From the NCBI GenBank assembly GCA_007116035.1, contig SKJG01000185.1, positions 1 through 34,783 of the forward strand: a stretch of DNA of 34,783 nt. The letters are read 5' to 3'. Under the pieces are notes generated by a model. It had not been told where the DNA came from. It did not search any database and saw only the letters and a list, made by a program, of their open reading frames with translations. A program made the position numbers and the translations under genes. Shown in pieces: positions 1 to 6,602 of the stretch. Every line of letters starts with the position of its first letter. Within the stretch, counting starts at the first letter, position 1. Origin of the DNA: Thioalkalivibrio sp. Its GTDB lineage: Bacteria > Pseudomonadota > Gammaproteobacteria > Ectothiorhodospirales > Ectothiorhodospiraceae.

Positions 1-789
1 CAGCCTCTCGGCCAATACGCCCAGCACCGCAACGAGTTCCGGTTCACGGGATGTTCCGTAGAGATCACAGGTCAAGGTGCGGCTGCCGGGGCACAGCGGA
101 TAGACCACCACGTAGCCCAGATCACCGCCCGTGAAGTGGAACGCATCGGATGGTGTCGCGTCGCGCCGCTGCATGGAACCCAGCAGCGCGGCCCGCATGT
201 TCGGCACCGCATCCATGTCGAGGCCAATCATCCGCAGCGTATCCTCCCTCTCCGGTTCCACCAGGACCGCGGGGAAGTAGACCGCCTTTTCCGGAACGGC
301 ATGCCACTGCCGGTCCATTTCGTACGCGAACTGTCGCAGTTGAAAATCAGGCCAGCCATTCGCCCGCATCCGTGACTCGAAGGCCGCCCGCTCGTGCATC
401 TCCACCCGCTCTGCCACACCAACCAGGTGCACGTGCGGGTACTGCTCCAGTGTCTTCCGCGCGTAGGTTCTCGCTCCCGACCCGAGACCCTCCAGGGAGA
501 CCGCATCGAGAGCGGCCGCAAGTCCTTTAATGATGGCGTCGTTCAAGTACGCGTTTCTTGTCAGATCGGACTCCAGCCCCCGGACATCCCGCTCCAGGCG
601 CAGCTTTGCCGCGCCCATATCACGGTACACGGCAACCCAGAACAAGGCCAGGGAAACCACCAGCCAGGCGAGCAGCAGCGCTTTCCAGGGGAGCAACGTT
701 GCTTTGATCAATGCCGCTTCGTCAGCACGCTCAGGAGCCTGCGTTGGCTCCTGCGGATCCCGGTCAGCGATGGGCCGGGGTTCATTCAC
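1..789 (-). CDS. CHASE-domain membrane sensor protein, C-terminal part beyond the window
   Basis: An open frame runs off the left edge, so only the first 263 residues are visible. A GTG at 787-789 is the likely start: a stop lies just upstream, at 814-816, and GGGGA sits before the GTG. A charged N-terminus of about 30 residues precedes one membrane helix (about residues 40-60, rich in L, V, A and W). The following periplasmic region matches the CHASE ligand-binding family: it has the pattern of a valine-rich start, an AAFESRMRANGWPDF block, then a VYFPAVLVEPE block and a GLDMDAVPNMRAAL block. CHASE domains sense small extracytoplasmic ligands and feed a histidine kinase, diguanylate cyclase or similar output. 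That output domain lies outside the window, so the signalling class is unknown. It is the last minus-strand gene after the thiol/cytochrome cluster and could be its sensor, but this is inference. Confidence 0.72.
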   Translation of the reverse strand, partial: MNEPRPIADRDPQEPTQAPERADEAALIKATLLPWKALLLAWLVVSLALFWVAVYRDMGAAKLRLERDVRGLESDLTRNAYLNDAIIKGLAAALDAVSLEGLGSGARTYARKTLEQYPHVHLVGVAERVEMHERAAFESRMRANGWPDFQLRQFAYEMDRQWHAVPEKAVYFPAVLVEPEREDTLRMIGLDMDAVPNMRAALLGSMQRRDATPSDAFHFTGGDLGYVVVYPLCPGSRTLTCDLYGTSREPELVAVLGVLAERL

Positions 790-900
790 GGTGGTCCCCG
801 CAACGTTTCGTCCTCATCCAGCGTCCTCTCTCGCAAAAGATCCACTACGCTTTGATCTTCATACCCCTCCATCTCTATTTAGCATGAAAGTCACGGCCCC

Positions 901-950
901 GTCGGTCGGGTTAGCGCAGCGTAACCCGACGACGTCCCGGGGACGACGCT
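901..950 (+). repeat. Dispersed palindromic repeat, type B copy 1
   Basis: A 50-bp unit whose core is the palindrome GTCGGGTTA...TAACCCGAC, followed by a GTCCCGGGGACGACGCT tail. It matches the copy at 2116-2165 at 48 of 50 positions in inverted orientation, and shares the palindromic core with the repeats at 2036-2085 and 28777-28826. It lies between the CHASE sensor gene and the small ORF at 985-1149. As RNA the core would form a stable hairpin, so it may act as a terminator or mRNA stabiliser. Confidence 0.85.
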
Positions 951-984
951 TTCGCGACTTTCCGTGTTTCCGAGGCGCGCTTTT

Positions 985-1149
985 TCATTGCAAGGGCCGC
1001 CGCGCGTCTGAGGACACGACAGCCAGGCCCAGGGAAAGGGCAAAAAAACCGCTCCGCCCCCAGGCCCGTGCGACGTGAACAAGCCTTTGTCGAGCCGCCG
1101 TTCCCGCGTTCGCCGCAATGACGGCAGCGAACCCGGAAAAATCGTTCAT
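985..1149 (-). CDS. Possible 54-residue protein, translationally coupled to the DsbA-like gene
   Basis: The ATG at 1147-1149 overlaps the TGA stop of the DsbA-like gene (1146-1148) in a classic ATGA arrangement, with AAGGA about 6 nt upstream as ribosome binding site. The frame encodes 54 residues: a basic N-terminal half, then a hydrophobic stretch GFFALSLGLAVVSS (about residues 34-47) that could form a short membrane helix. I recognise no family. Third-position composition is less biased than in neighbouring genes, which weakens the case. The start context resembles that of the CHASE gene (GGACCACC before the start codon). It could be a small membrane protein or a fortuitous frame. Confidence 0.3.
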   Translation of the reverse strand: MNDFSGFAAVIAANAGTAARQRLVHVARAWGRSGFFALSLGLAVVSSDARRPLQ

Positions 1150-1952
1150 GGTGGTCCTTGTGAGAGACCCGCGGCGTCGGGTGGCAGGGTGCCCTGAGCC
1201 TTCAGCGCCACGTCGATCTCGGTGCGAAAGAGTTCCAGCGGCTGAGCACCGGCAATGCGCCGATGCACAAGGACATGGCCGTCATCGTCCGCCGGCTGGC
1301 CCAGGAAGAAGAATGGCGTACCCCGTACGCCCAACTGCTGCCCGAGGGCCATGTGCGCTCGGATGGTCTCTTCATGCGTGAGCGCCTCGATGCAGGCGGT
1401 GTATGCCGCCGGCTCGAGACCGAGCGCGTTGCCCTGAGCCACCAGACCCGCAGCGTCCAGGCTGTAGGGATTCCTGTAGAGGCTTTCGCGCATCTGCGGG
1501 TACTTCCTCTGGTCGGCCGCGCAGTGAGCCGCATTGGCGGCCCCGAGTGCCTGCGGGTTCTGATCCACGACCGGAAACTCCATGAAGACGTAAAGCACTC
1601 GGCCCGTGTCCAGGTATTCCTCGATCAGCGCGGGCATCACGGTGAACTGGTGACGGCGGCAGAAACCGCACTCGTAATCGGCAAATTCGACCAGCACCAC
1701 CGGGGCCTCCGCCGCACCCAGCGTCGCGGCGCCGGTCACATCGATCTCGAGAGCGACGCTGGCGACGGGCGAGCGTGCCGCCGACATCAGCTGGAGCAGG
1801 ACCTCCCGCTCGCGGGCGACTTCCTCCGGAGAGAGGGTATCCGCCGATGACACTCCGGGGTCGGCCGATGCGGAACCCAAGCACACGACCAGCAAGCCGG
1901 CCACGAGCGAAAGGGTTAGCGATCGCCAAGAAGGAATCCCGTTCAGCCACAT
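1146..1952 (-). CDS. Secreted DsbA-family thiol:disulfide oxidoreductase
   Basis: The protein has 268 residues with a Sec signal peptide (about residues 1-30, ending SASA). A short charged linker is followed by a thioredoxin-fold domain with the active site YECGFCRRH (C95 and C98). The cis-proline loop reads GVRGTPFFFLG. The insertion of a helical region between the CXXC and the cis-Pro is typical of the DsbA/DsbG/BdbD 'thioredoxin_4' group. It probably oxidises or isomerises disulfides of periplasmic proteins. The ATG at 1950-1952 is chosen because GGGAG lies 8 nt upstream and the signal peptide begins there; the frame is open further upstream. In the same direction upstream lie two cytochromes c and a SoxY/TlpA group, so its substrates may be periplasmic sulfur-carrier cysteines (inference). 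Inverted copies of a 50-bp repeat flank it. Confidence 0.88.
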   Translation of the reverse strand: MWLNGIPSWRSLTLSLVAGLLVVCLGSASADPGVSSADTLSPEEVAREREVLLQLMSAARSPVASVALEIDVTGAATLGAAEAPVVLVEFADYECGFCRRHQFTVMPALIEEYLDTGRVLYVFMEFPVVDQNPQALGAANAAHCAADQRKYPQMRESLYRNPYSLDAAGLVAQGNALGLEPAAYTACIEALTHEETIRAHMALGQQLGVRGTPFFFLGQPADDDGHVLVHRRIAGAQPLELFRTEIDVALKAQGTLPPDAAGLSQGPP

Positions 1953-2035
1953 GTTATTTCTCCCGATTCGAGGTGCATCCATGGCACCACGGCAAGCCAG
2001 CTCATTGTCAGGGCCCTGCGCCACCCCCGATGATG

Positions 2036-2085
2036 AAAAGCCGCAAACGGTAGGTCGGGTTAGCCCAAAGGGCGTAACCCGACGG
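2036..2085 (+). repeat. Dispersed palindromic repeat, type A copy 1
   Basis: A 50-bp unit that begins AAAAGCCGCAAAC and contains the palindrome GGTCGGGTTAGCCC...GGGCGTAACCCGAC. It matches 28777-28826, 26.7 kb away, at 48 of 50 positions in the same orientation. It lies in the 264-bp gap between the dihaem cytochrome gene and the DsbA-like gene, just before the type B copy at 2116-2165. Confidence 0.85.
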
Positions 2086-2115
2086 GCCTCGAACCCCACC
2101 CCATGGGCGCAAAAT

Positions 2116-2165
2116 AGCGTCGTCCCCGGGATGTCGTCGGGTTACGCTGCGCTAACCCGACCTAC
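2116..2165 (-). repeat. Dispersed palindromic repeat, type B copy 2 (inverted)
   Basis: The reverse complement of 901-950 with two mismatches. Together with that copy it brackets the DsbA-like gene and the 54-residue ORF, leaving about 1.17 kb between the copies. Because it follows the stop of the dihaem cytochrome gene (2217) in transcription direction, its hairpin could end or stabilise that transcript. Confidence 0.85.
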
Positions 2166-2216
2166 TCGGCTGTGACTTTTACGTTAACCAGCCAACCTTG
2201 ATGGTGCGGGCCATGG

Positions 2217-2831
2217 TCAGTCCTGGCTGGCGATGTAGTGGCCCAACGCGCGAAGTTCATGGTCAGAGAGTCCCTCCAGGGCCCGGCGCATGCGCGCGGG
2301 CTGCTGCATGCCCTCCGGGCGATCACGGCGTGCGAAGAGCTGCATCAGCAGGTAATCCGGCGCCTGACCGGCAACGCGCGGCATATCCCGGTCCTGATAC
2401 CGCCCCCCCTGTTCGTGACATTCTTCGCACAATGCCTGATGCAGGCGCTGCCCGGTGACAAACAGCGCGGGGTCCCGCGGGCCTGCGGGAAAATTTTCCC
2501 AGGACTGGTCGGCGTAGTAGGACGCCAGCAGGTTGATCTGCTGCGGCGTGTAGCCCTTCATCACCCGACCCATGATGGTGGAATAGCGGACTCCGGTGCT
2601 GAACTCCCGCATGACCCGAGCCAGGTAGCGACGGTCGAACCCCGCGATCGAAGGCATGGAGGCGGCCCGGCTCACCCCGGTGTGCCCATGGCACCCGCCA
2701 CAGGCGCCGGAGAGGAGTTCGCCCTCCGTGAACCCCGCGGTCACCGGTCCAGCCATGATTCCGGTCATGCCAACGGCAAGAAAAAGGCGGCGCATCCAGT
2801 CCCGAAAAAGGGCGCGCCGCCTCTCATCCAT
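2217..2831 (-). CDS. Periplasmic dihaem cytochrome c (c4 / FccA-like)
   Basis: The protein has 204 residues with a signal peptide (about residues 1-32, cleaved after PVTA) and two class I haem c domains. The haem motifs are CGGCH (C44, C47, H48) and CEECH (C135, C138, H139), with likely Met ligands in the MGRVMKGY and MQQPARMRRA stretches. Two tandem domains of this size are typical of cytochrome c4 and of the dihaem subunit of flavocytochrome c sulfide dehydrogenase. No flavoprotein FccB is nearby, so I keep the call general. It should carry electrons from periplasmic sulfur oxidation to the terminal oxidase. The ATG at 2829-2831 has GGAG at good spacing; an in-frame TTG at 2844-2846 is less likely. 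It follows the monohaem cytochrome gene by 18 nt, so the two are probably cotranscribed. Confidence 0.88.
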   Translation of the reverse strand: MDERRRALFRDWMRRLFLAVGMTGIMAGPVTAGFTEGELLSGACGGCHGHTGVSRAASMPSIAGFDRRYLARVMREFSTGVRYSTIMGRVMKGYTPQQINLLASYYADQSWENFPAGPRDPALFVTGQRLHQALCEECHEQGGRYQDRDMPRVAGQAPDYLLMQLFARRDRPEGMQQPARMRRALEGLSDHELRALGHYIASQD

Positions 2832-2849
2832 GCCGTTGGGCTCCAACCC

Positions 2850-3203
2850 TTACAGCGTGGCCAGCCAATCCGTGATCCTCTTGATCTCCGCCTCGCTCGG
2901 CGGCGCATCGCAGGCCTGGCTGTAGGCAACGGCCGACTTCATCAGCTTGGCCTCCTCCGAATCGGTTTCGCCCCGGAGGATCTTCATTGCGTTGGTCTGG
3001 AGCTCGTCCGCGTTCTTGCCTGCAAGCTTCGGTACCAGCCTGCTGACGGGATCGTTGCCCTGGGCACCGTGACAGTTCGCACAGGCGTGGAATGCAAACA
3101 ATTTCTCACCGTCCATCTGCGCGCGATCCGCGGCAACGGTGAACGAACTCGCACCCATCAATGCGACACCAAAAGCCAATGCCAGTGCTGTAGATTTGAC
3201 CAT
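2850..3203 (-). CDS. Periplasmic monohaem class I cytochrome c
   Basis: The protein has 117 residues with a signal peptide of about 25 residues (ending TVAA) and one haem motif CANCH (C41, C44, H45). M88 in the KLMKSAV stretch is the probable axial ligand. A C-terminal helix, EIKRITDWLATL, closes the fold as in small c-551/c-553 type carriers. An additional cysteine (C98) is present. The ATG at 3201-3203 is preceded by AAAGGAG, a strong ribosome binding site. It is the first gene of a two-cytochrome unit and lies downstream of the SoxY/DsrE-like genes on the same strand. The role is probably soluble electron transfer between a periplasmic sulfur or thiol oxidising step and the membrane oxidase; the partner is not shown by the sequence. 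Confidence 0.9.
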   Translation of the reverse strand: MVKSTALALAFGVALMGASSFTVAADRAQMDGEKLFAFHACANCHGAQGNDPVSRLVPKLAGKNADELQTNAMKILRGETDSEEAKLMKSAVAYSQACDAPPSEAEIKRITDWLATL

Positions 3204-3254
3204 GGGTTTTTCTCCTTTGAATGAGCTTCTTTTCTAATGATCGAGCGAAAACCC

Positions 3255-3298
3255 GATACAGTGGTGGACGCTTTGAGAAACGGCTCGTCACCTGTATC
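3255..3298. repeat. Inverted repeat GATACAG...CTGTATC upstream of the cytochrome genes
   Basis: Seven-base arms at 3255-3261 and 3292-3298 are separated by 30 bases. They lie 52-95 nt upstream of the monohaem cytochrome start, in the 277-bp gap between that gene and the DsrE-like gene. The position would suit an operator for the cytochrome promoter. I see no convincing -10/-35 pair, and the rest of the gap shows nothing recognisable. Confidence 0.3.
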
Positions 3299-3480
3299 AA
3301 GCATGGACCATGAATGCGTAGAAATACTTGGGAAGAATCCCGGATTGAGCTAAGCAAAAGTCTTGGCTGTGGTTGGGGTTTCTCCTAGTAACGCCGAAGA
3401 ACGGGTCAAGAATGGCCGTGAACCGCCAGATCCCCCAGCAGGATCGCTCCGGCGACCCGGAGCGGCACTGGAGGTTTCGT

Positions 3481-3939
3481 TTACGGGCTGATCAGCGTGT
3501 AGCCGGCCGCGGTCAGGTCCAGGATGCGCACCACGCCCGCGTCAACGGGTGTGGCTCGCGCGTGCAGTTCAGGGGCCGTTCCGCGCATGCGGGTGACGGC
3601 AGCGATGGTGTTCTCGCAGGCGGCGAAACGGATGCCCGCATCGACTGCCAGGTCGTCGATCCGACTGGCCTGGGGATTGTCGGCAAACAGCAGGCTCAGG
3701 CCCGGACCGAAGGCAACGATCTCGACGTCGATCTTTTCCGGGCCGTAGTGCCGGATGGCATTGTTGGCGACATTCAAAACCAGGTTTTGCCGGGCCGGGT
3801 CACCGTTGCTGATCTGGAGGACGAGCTTGTGTTCCGCGAACGGTTTGTCGTCGGGTGCCTCGGCCTGGGCGCCCATCGCCAGCAGCAGCAGAGGAAGGGC
3901 AATCATCGCCGAACGCAGGGTGTTGAGAAACGGGTTCAC
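3481..3939 (-). CDS. Secreted DsrE/DsrF-like sulfur-relay family protein
   Basis: The protein has 152 residues. A signal peptide (about residues 1-26, ending GAQA) is followed by a DsrE/YchN-type fold: a first strand KLVLQISNGD, a helix, a strand VEIVAFGPG, and a conserved cysteine (C108) in RFAACENTI at the position where DsrE-family proteins often carry the sulfur-binding cysteine. DsrE relatives transfer persulfide sulfur, usually in the cytoplasm; this one appears exported. The start is GTG at 3937-3939, supported by AAAGGAGAT about 8 nt upstream. It comes 131 nt after soxY, where soxZ would normally be. A role as partner or acceptor for SoxY-bound sulfur is a hypothesis from position and family only. 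Confidence 0.8.
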   Translation of the reverse strand: MNPFLNTLRSAMIALPLLLLAMGAQAEAPDDKPFAEHKLVLQISNGDPARQNLVLNVANNAIRHYGPEKIDVEIVAFGPGLSLLFADNPQASRIDDLAVDAGIRFAACENTIAAVTRMRGTAPELHARATPVDAGVVRILDLTAAGYTLISP

Positions 3940-4070
3940 CTTGTGGATCTCCTTTGACCTTCCGTCACCGGCCCCGAAGGGAACGCATCCGGCAACGTCT
4001 TTGGTGGGATGGTTGTGGTGTTTTGGCGGAATCCGGTTGCCGCGGTCTGACCCCGGCGCGATCCGGGCTA

Positions 4071-4541
4071 TCAGCCGCCGCAGCCGCCGAGGGTGACCTT
4101 CACCTCTCGGGAAGCGCCGTACCAGGCGCCGCCGGATTTGACGGCGGCGACCACGTCGGAGGTTTCCGCCATCTTGACGCGAATCGAGACCATCGGTTGG
4201 GCGGACGCGCCCAGCAGGAACGTGGCCGCCAGCGGCTGACCGTTCTGGACTACGAACAGGGCTATCTCGCTGACATCCGGCATGCCGCTTTCGATGGTCA
4301 CCGAGACCATGGCGCCGTTCTCGGCAATCTCGGGGGCGAAGATCTCGATGTCGCCTGCCGGGAGGTCGGAGGTTCCGGTGACGGCCTTCAGGGATGCTTC
4401 GTGGTTACGCAAGACGAAGGCATCCGCGGGCCAGGCGGCCAGAACCCGGATCGGGGCCAGCAACCCGGCTGCGGCAGCGATGCCGACCGTGCTGGCGGCA
4501 ATGCTGCCTTTCAGGAAAGTGCGGCGCTTGTTATTCGGCAT
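4071..4541 (-). CDS. soxY: SoxY, thiosulfate-oxidation sulfur-carrier subunit
   Basis: The protein has 156 residues. A twin-arginine signal (KRRTFLKGS, Arg 6-7) precedes a hydrophobic stretch ending VLAA. The SoxY immunoglobulin-like domain follows, and the chain ends in GGCGG with C154 on the swinging arm. In the Sox pathway this cysteine carries the thiosulfate-derived sulfur while SoxY is paired with SoxZ in the periplasm. The ATG at 4539-4541 has GGGAGG 5 nt upstream. The neighbours are a TlpA-like thioredoxin upstream (stop at 4634) and a DsrE-like gene downstream. No soxZ-length frame exists between 3940 and 4070, and no soxX, soxA, soxB, soxC or soxD is in the window. The Tat signal fits co-export of a folded pair, so a SoxZ may be encoded elsewhere. 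Confidence 0.93.
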   Translation of the reverse strand: MPNNKRRTFLKGSIAASTVGIAAAAGLLAPIRVLAAWPADAFVLRNHEASLKAVTGTSDLPAGDIEIFAPEIAENGAMVSVTIESGMPDVSEIALFVVQNGQPLAATFLLGASAQPMVSIRVKMAETSDVVAAVKSGGAWYGASREVKVTLGGCGG

Positions 4542-4633
4542 GGAGGCCTCCCGGCAGTGGTTTGGAATCAAGCCAACGCTCACTTGATCAGCAGGAAATC
4601 GGATGCGGTGGTGGCACATTGCGCGCACAGGGG

Positions 4634-5242
4634 TCAGAGCGCTGGCGCCGTCCGGTTAGCTTCCGCGTCACCGGAGCCCGGCAGCAACGCCTGGATCTGT
4701 CCGCGCAGATCAGGGCTGTCGAAATCGACCTCACCCACGGCCCGGAGTACGATATGGCCATACCGGTCCACCACCACGGTCGTCGGCACCACGCGCGCGT
4801 GCCACGCCTGCGACACCGAGCCATCTGGATCGAGCAGCATTGGAAAGGCGGGCAGTACGGGGAGCGTCTGCAGGAAGTCCTGAATGCGTTCCACGGACTC
4901 GCCCACGTTCACGCCGACCACCTCGAAATCCGCGCCCTGGAAATGCTGCGCCAGCCGCGCCAGCGCCGGCATCTCCTTGCGGCATGGGGGGCACCAGGTG
5001 GCCCAGAAGTTCACCAGGATCACCCGGCCCTCGAAATCGGCAAGGCCGTACTCCCGGCCGTCGAGGGCCTCGAGCCCCAGCGCTGGCGCCGCGCGCGGCT
5101 CGGCCAGCGGCTTAAGAAGCTTTGCCGGAACCCCGGACTGTGCCCAGAGGGGCGCTGCCAACAACAGCAGCACGACCGCCAGAACACCCCGGACGCGCCA
5201 ACGCTGCCCGCCGCGTGAGCGGCAGACCGCGACGCTGCGCAT
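4634..5242 (-). CDS. TlpA/SoxW-like periplasmic thioredoxin
   Basis: The protein has 202 residues with a basic N-terminus and a signal or anchor helix (about residues 18-35, ending LWAQ). It has a TlpA-type thioredoxin domain with VNFWATWCPPCRKEMP (C84, C87) and a cis-proline in ARVVPTTVVVD. TlpA/ResA/SoxW proteins reduce periplasmic cysteines; in sox clusters such a protein is thought to keep the SoxY cysteine reduced. The gene ends 92 nt before soxY and starts 8 nt from the preceding hypothetical gene, so an operon is likely. The ATG at 5240-5242 is chosen. A TTG at 5255-5257 would overlap the upstream gene, and neither start has an obvious ribosome site. Confidence 0.87.
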   Translation of the reverse strand: MRSVAVCRSRGGQRWRVRGVLAVVLLLLAAPLWAQSGVPAKLLKPLAEPRAAPALGLEALDGREYGLADFEGRVILVNFWATWCPPCRKEMPALARLAQHFQGADFEVVGVNVGESVERIQDFLQTLPVLPAFPMLLDPDGSVSQAWHARVVPTTVVVDRYGHIVLRAVGEVDFDSPDLRGQIQALLPGSGDAEANRTAPAL

Positions 5243-5250
5243 GGCCGGCT

Positions 5251-5601
5251 TCAGCAACCTTCGTCCTGCAGAACGAACATCCCGGCGTCATCCATCTGGG
5301 GCACACCGTCGTCGTCGGTGATGATGGTGCCGACGAACATCATGCTCCGAATGCGGTGCGGGTGGAGAGACATTGCCGACTCGACCTGCTGGTCGGTGAG
5401 GCCATCGTAGATCACGACCTCGCCCAGCACCTCGCGCAGGAGCTCGCTTTCGGTGGGCCGCATCAGTCGCCGCAACTGCCAGTTGTCCGCGTACACCGGG
5501 ACCGCGGCGCCAGGCGCCTCCGCCAGAACCGCGGAGGCTGGAACGCCTCCGAGCAAGGCCATGAGAAGCAGACACTGCAACGGATACATCGTTCGGTTCA
5601 T
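5251..5601 (-). CDS. Hypothetical secreted protein ending in cysteine
   Basis: I do not recognise the family. The 116 residues start with a signal peptide (about residues 1-28, LLLMALLGGVPASAVLA). The mature part is mixed and acidic (YADNWQLRRLM, EVVIYDGLTDQQVESAM, GTIITDDDGVPQMDD), and the chain ends in EGC, so the last residue, C116, is the only cysteine of the mature protein. The ATG at 5599-5601 has GGAGGG at good spacing; a GTG at 5623-5625 is possible but would add residues before the signal. It is the first gene of the TlpA-SoxY-DsrE-like run. A C-terminal cysteine beside SoxY, whose own cysteine is near the C-terminus, suggests a thiol or sulfur-handling role, but nothing proves it. 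Confidence 0.7.
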   Translation of the reverse strand: MNRTMYPLQCLLLMALLGGVPASAVLAEAPGAAVPVYADNWQLRRLMRPTESELLREVLGEVVIYDGLTDQQVESAMSLHPHRIRSMMFVGTIITDDDGVPQMDDAGMFVLQDEGC

Positions 5602-5691
5602 GGAGATGCCCTCCGCGTGCTGCACGGGTCAACGTCAAAGCGCGACTCGCGCTTGATCGACATGGGACCAAGAGTATTCCCGAAAGCGGTA

Positions 5692-5737
5692 GGTTTCATG
5701 AGAGAAACCGCCAGGGAGGCTAGGAAAAAGTCCTAGC
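5692..5737. promoter_or_regulatory. Two short palindromes upstream of the SoxY cluster
   Basis: In the 190-bp gap between the narL-like gene and the first gene of the SoxY cluster there are two perfect inverted repeats. GGTTTC-N6-GAAACC is at 5692-5709 and GCTAGGA-AAAAG-TCCTAGC is at 5719-5737. They may be operators for the SoxY-cluster promoter or a terminator hairpin behind the response-regulator gene. There is no clear U-tract and no convincing sigma-70 promoter that would decide. Confidence 0.35.
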
Positions 5738-5791
5738 AGGAAGTGCAATGCGCAGGGCCGCTCGCGTGGTGGTCCTGCGATTCAGGTTTGC

Positions 5792-6439
5792 TCAGAAACT
5801 GCGTCGCCGGCGCTGCTCAAGGCACCATAGCGCGGCCTCCACCCGCGAATGCAGGCCCAGCTTCTTCAGCAGGTGTTTCACGTGCACCTTCACGGTGGCG
5901 TCTGAGATCTGCAGCTCGGCCGCGATCTTCCGATTGCTGTGGCCGGCGGCGATGCATTCGAGGATCTGCCGTTCACGGCTGGTCAGGCCGACAAGGTCCA
6001 TCGCCACACACCCGCCGTCGTCGCGGATCGACCGGGCCAGGGATTCCCCCAGCCCCTCGGCGAGCACCAACTGGCCGGCAACGACCCGGCGCAGCTGCGC
6101 GAGCAGTGCATGCGGCTCCGCGTTCTTCAGCAGGTACCCGTCGGCGCCGGCGCGCAGCGCCGCCTGCAGGTGTGCCGGGTCGCGCGAGGCGGTGATAACC
6201 GCGACCCGCAACCCGACGCCCGCCTCGCGCAGGCGGCGCAGGGCACCGATCCCGTCCATGTCACCCAGCCTGACGTCGAGCAGCACGAGATCGGGCTGGA
6301 GCGCGAACGCCAGCTCCAGTCCCTCACGGCCCGAGCCCGCCTCGCCGACGACGCGGAAGCCGCCGCCGCGCTCCATCAGGTCGCGCGCGGCCCGACGAAA
6401 GAGGGGGTGATCGTCGACGACCACGGCCCGGGCCGGCAT
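5792..6439 (-). CDS. NarL/FixJ-family response regulator
   Basis: The protein has 215 residues. The receiver domain (about residues 3-120) has the acidic pair DD at 9-10, the phosphoacceptor D55 in LVLLDVRLGD, and the conserved lysine in YLLKNAEP. The LuxR-type helix-turn-helix (about 148-207) reads LTSRERQILECIAAG and ATVKVHVKHLLKKL, closest in style to NarL/NarP. No sensor kinase gene is adjacent; the CHASE sensor at the left edge is a remote candidate. The ATG at 6437-6439 gives the normal family length. The frame stays open upstream, and an ATG at 6539-6541 would add 34 residues. It is divergent from the Dnr-like gene and lies upstream of the SoxY cluster on the same strand, which suggests anaerobic or nitrate-linked control of respiration. 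Confidence 0.88.
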   Translation of the reverse strand: MPARAVVVDDHPLFRRAARDLMERGGGFRVVGEAGSGREGLELAFALQPDLVLLDVRLGDMDGIGALRRLREAGVGLRVAVITASRDPAHLQAALRAGADGYLLKNAEPHALLAQLRRVVAGQLVLAEGLGESLARSIRDDGGCVAMDLVGLTSRERQILECIAAGHSNRKIAAELQISDATVKVHVKHLLKKLGLHSRVEAALWCLEQRRRRSF

Positions 6440-6602
6440 CCGGGCCCGGGCGACCTCCTCGACCTGCTGCCGGCTGGAGGCCAGCCGGGCGGGTCCGGGG
6501 ACCTGGTTCCAGGTTATGATCTGTCGCTGCGGTGCAGACATGATGGGGACCGGTGACCGTTGCATGGTCCCTCGAAACTGCACTCCCATCCGCCTCATGT
6601 CC

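Noticed and set aside
530-1078. Plus-strand ORF of 182 codons opposite the CHASE gene
   Set aside because: It is serine/arginine-rich without domains, it runs through the dispersed repeat, and the opposite frame encodes a recognisable CHASE domain.
901-2165. Insertion sequence carrying the DsbA-like gene
   Set aside because: There are inverted repeats but no transposase and no target-site duplication, and the same repeat core occurs elsewhere alone. A dispersed palindromic repeat is the simpler reading.
2217-2831. FccA, the cytochrome subunit of sulfide dehydrogenase
   Set aside because: Size and two haems fit, but no FccB flavoprotein is adjacent, and cytochrome c4 looks the same at this level. 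I kept the general name.
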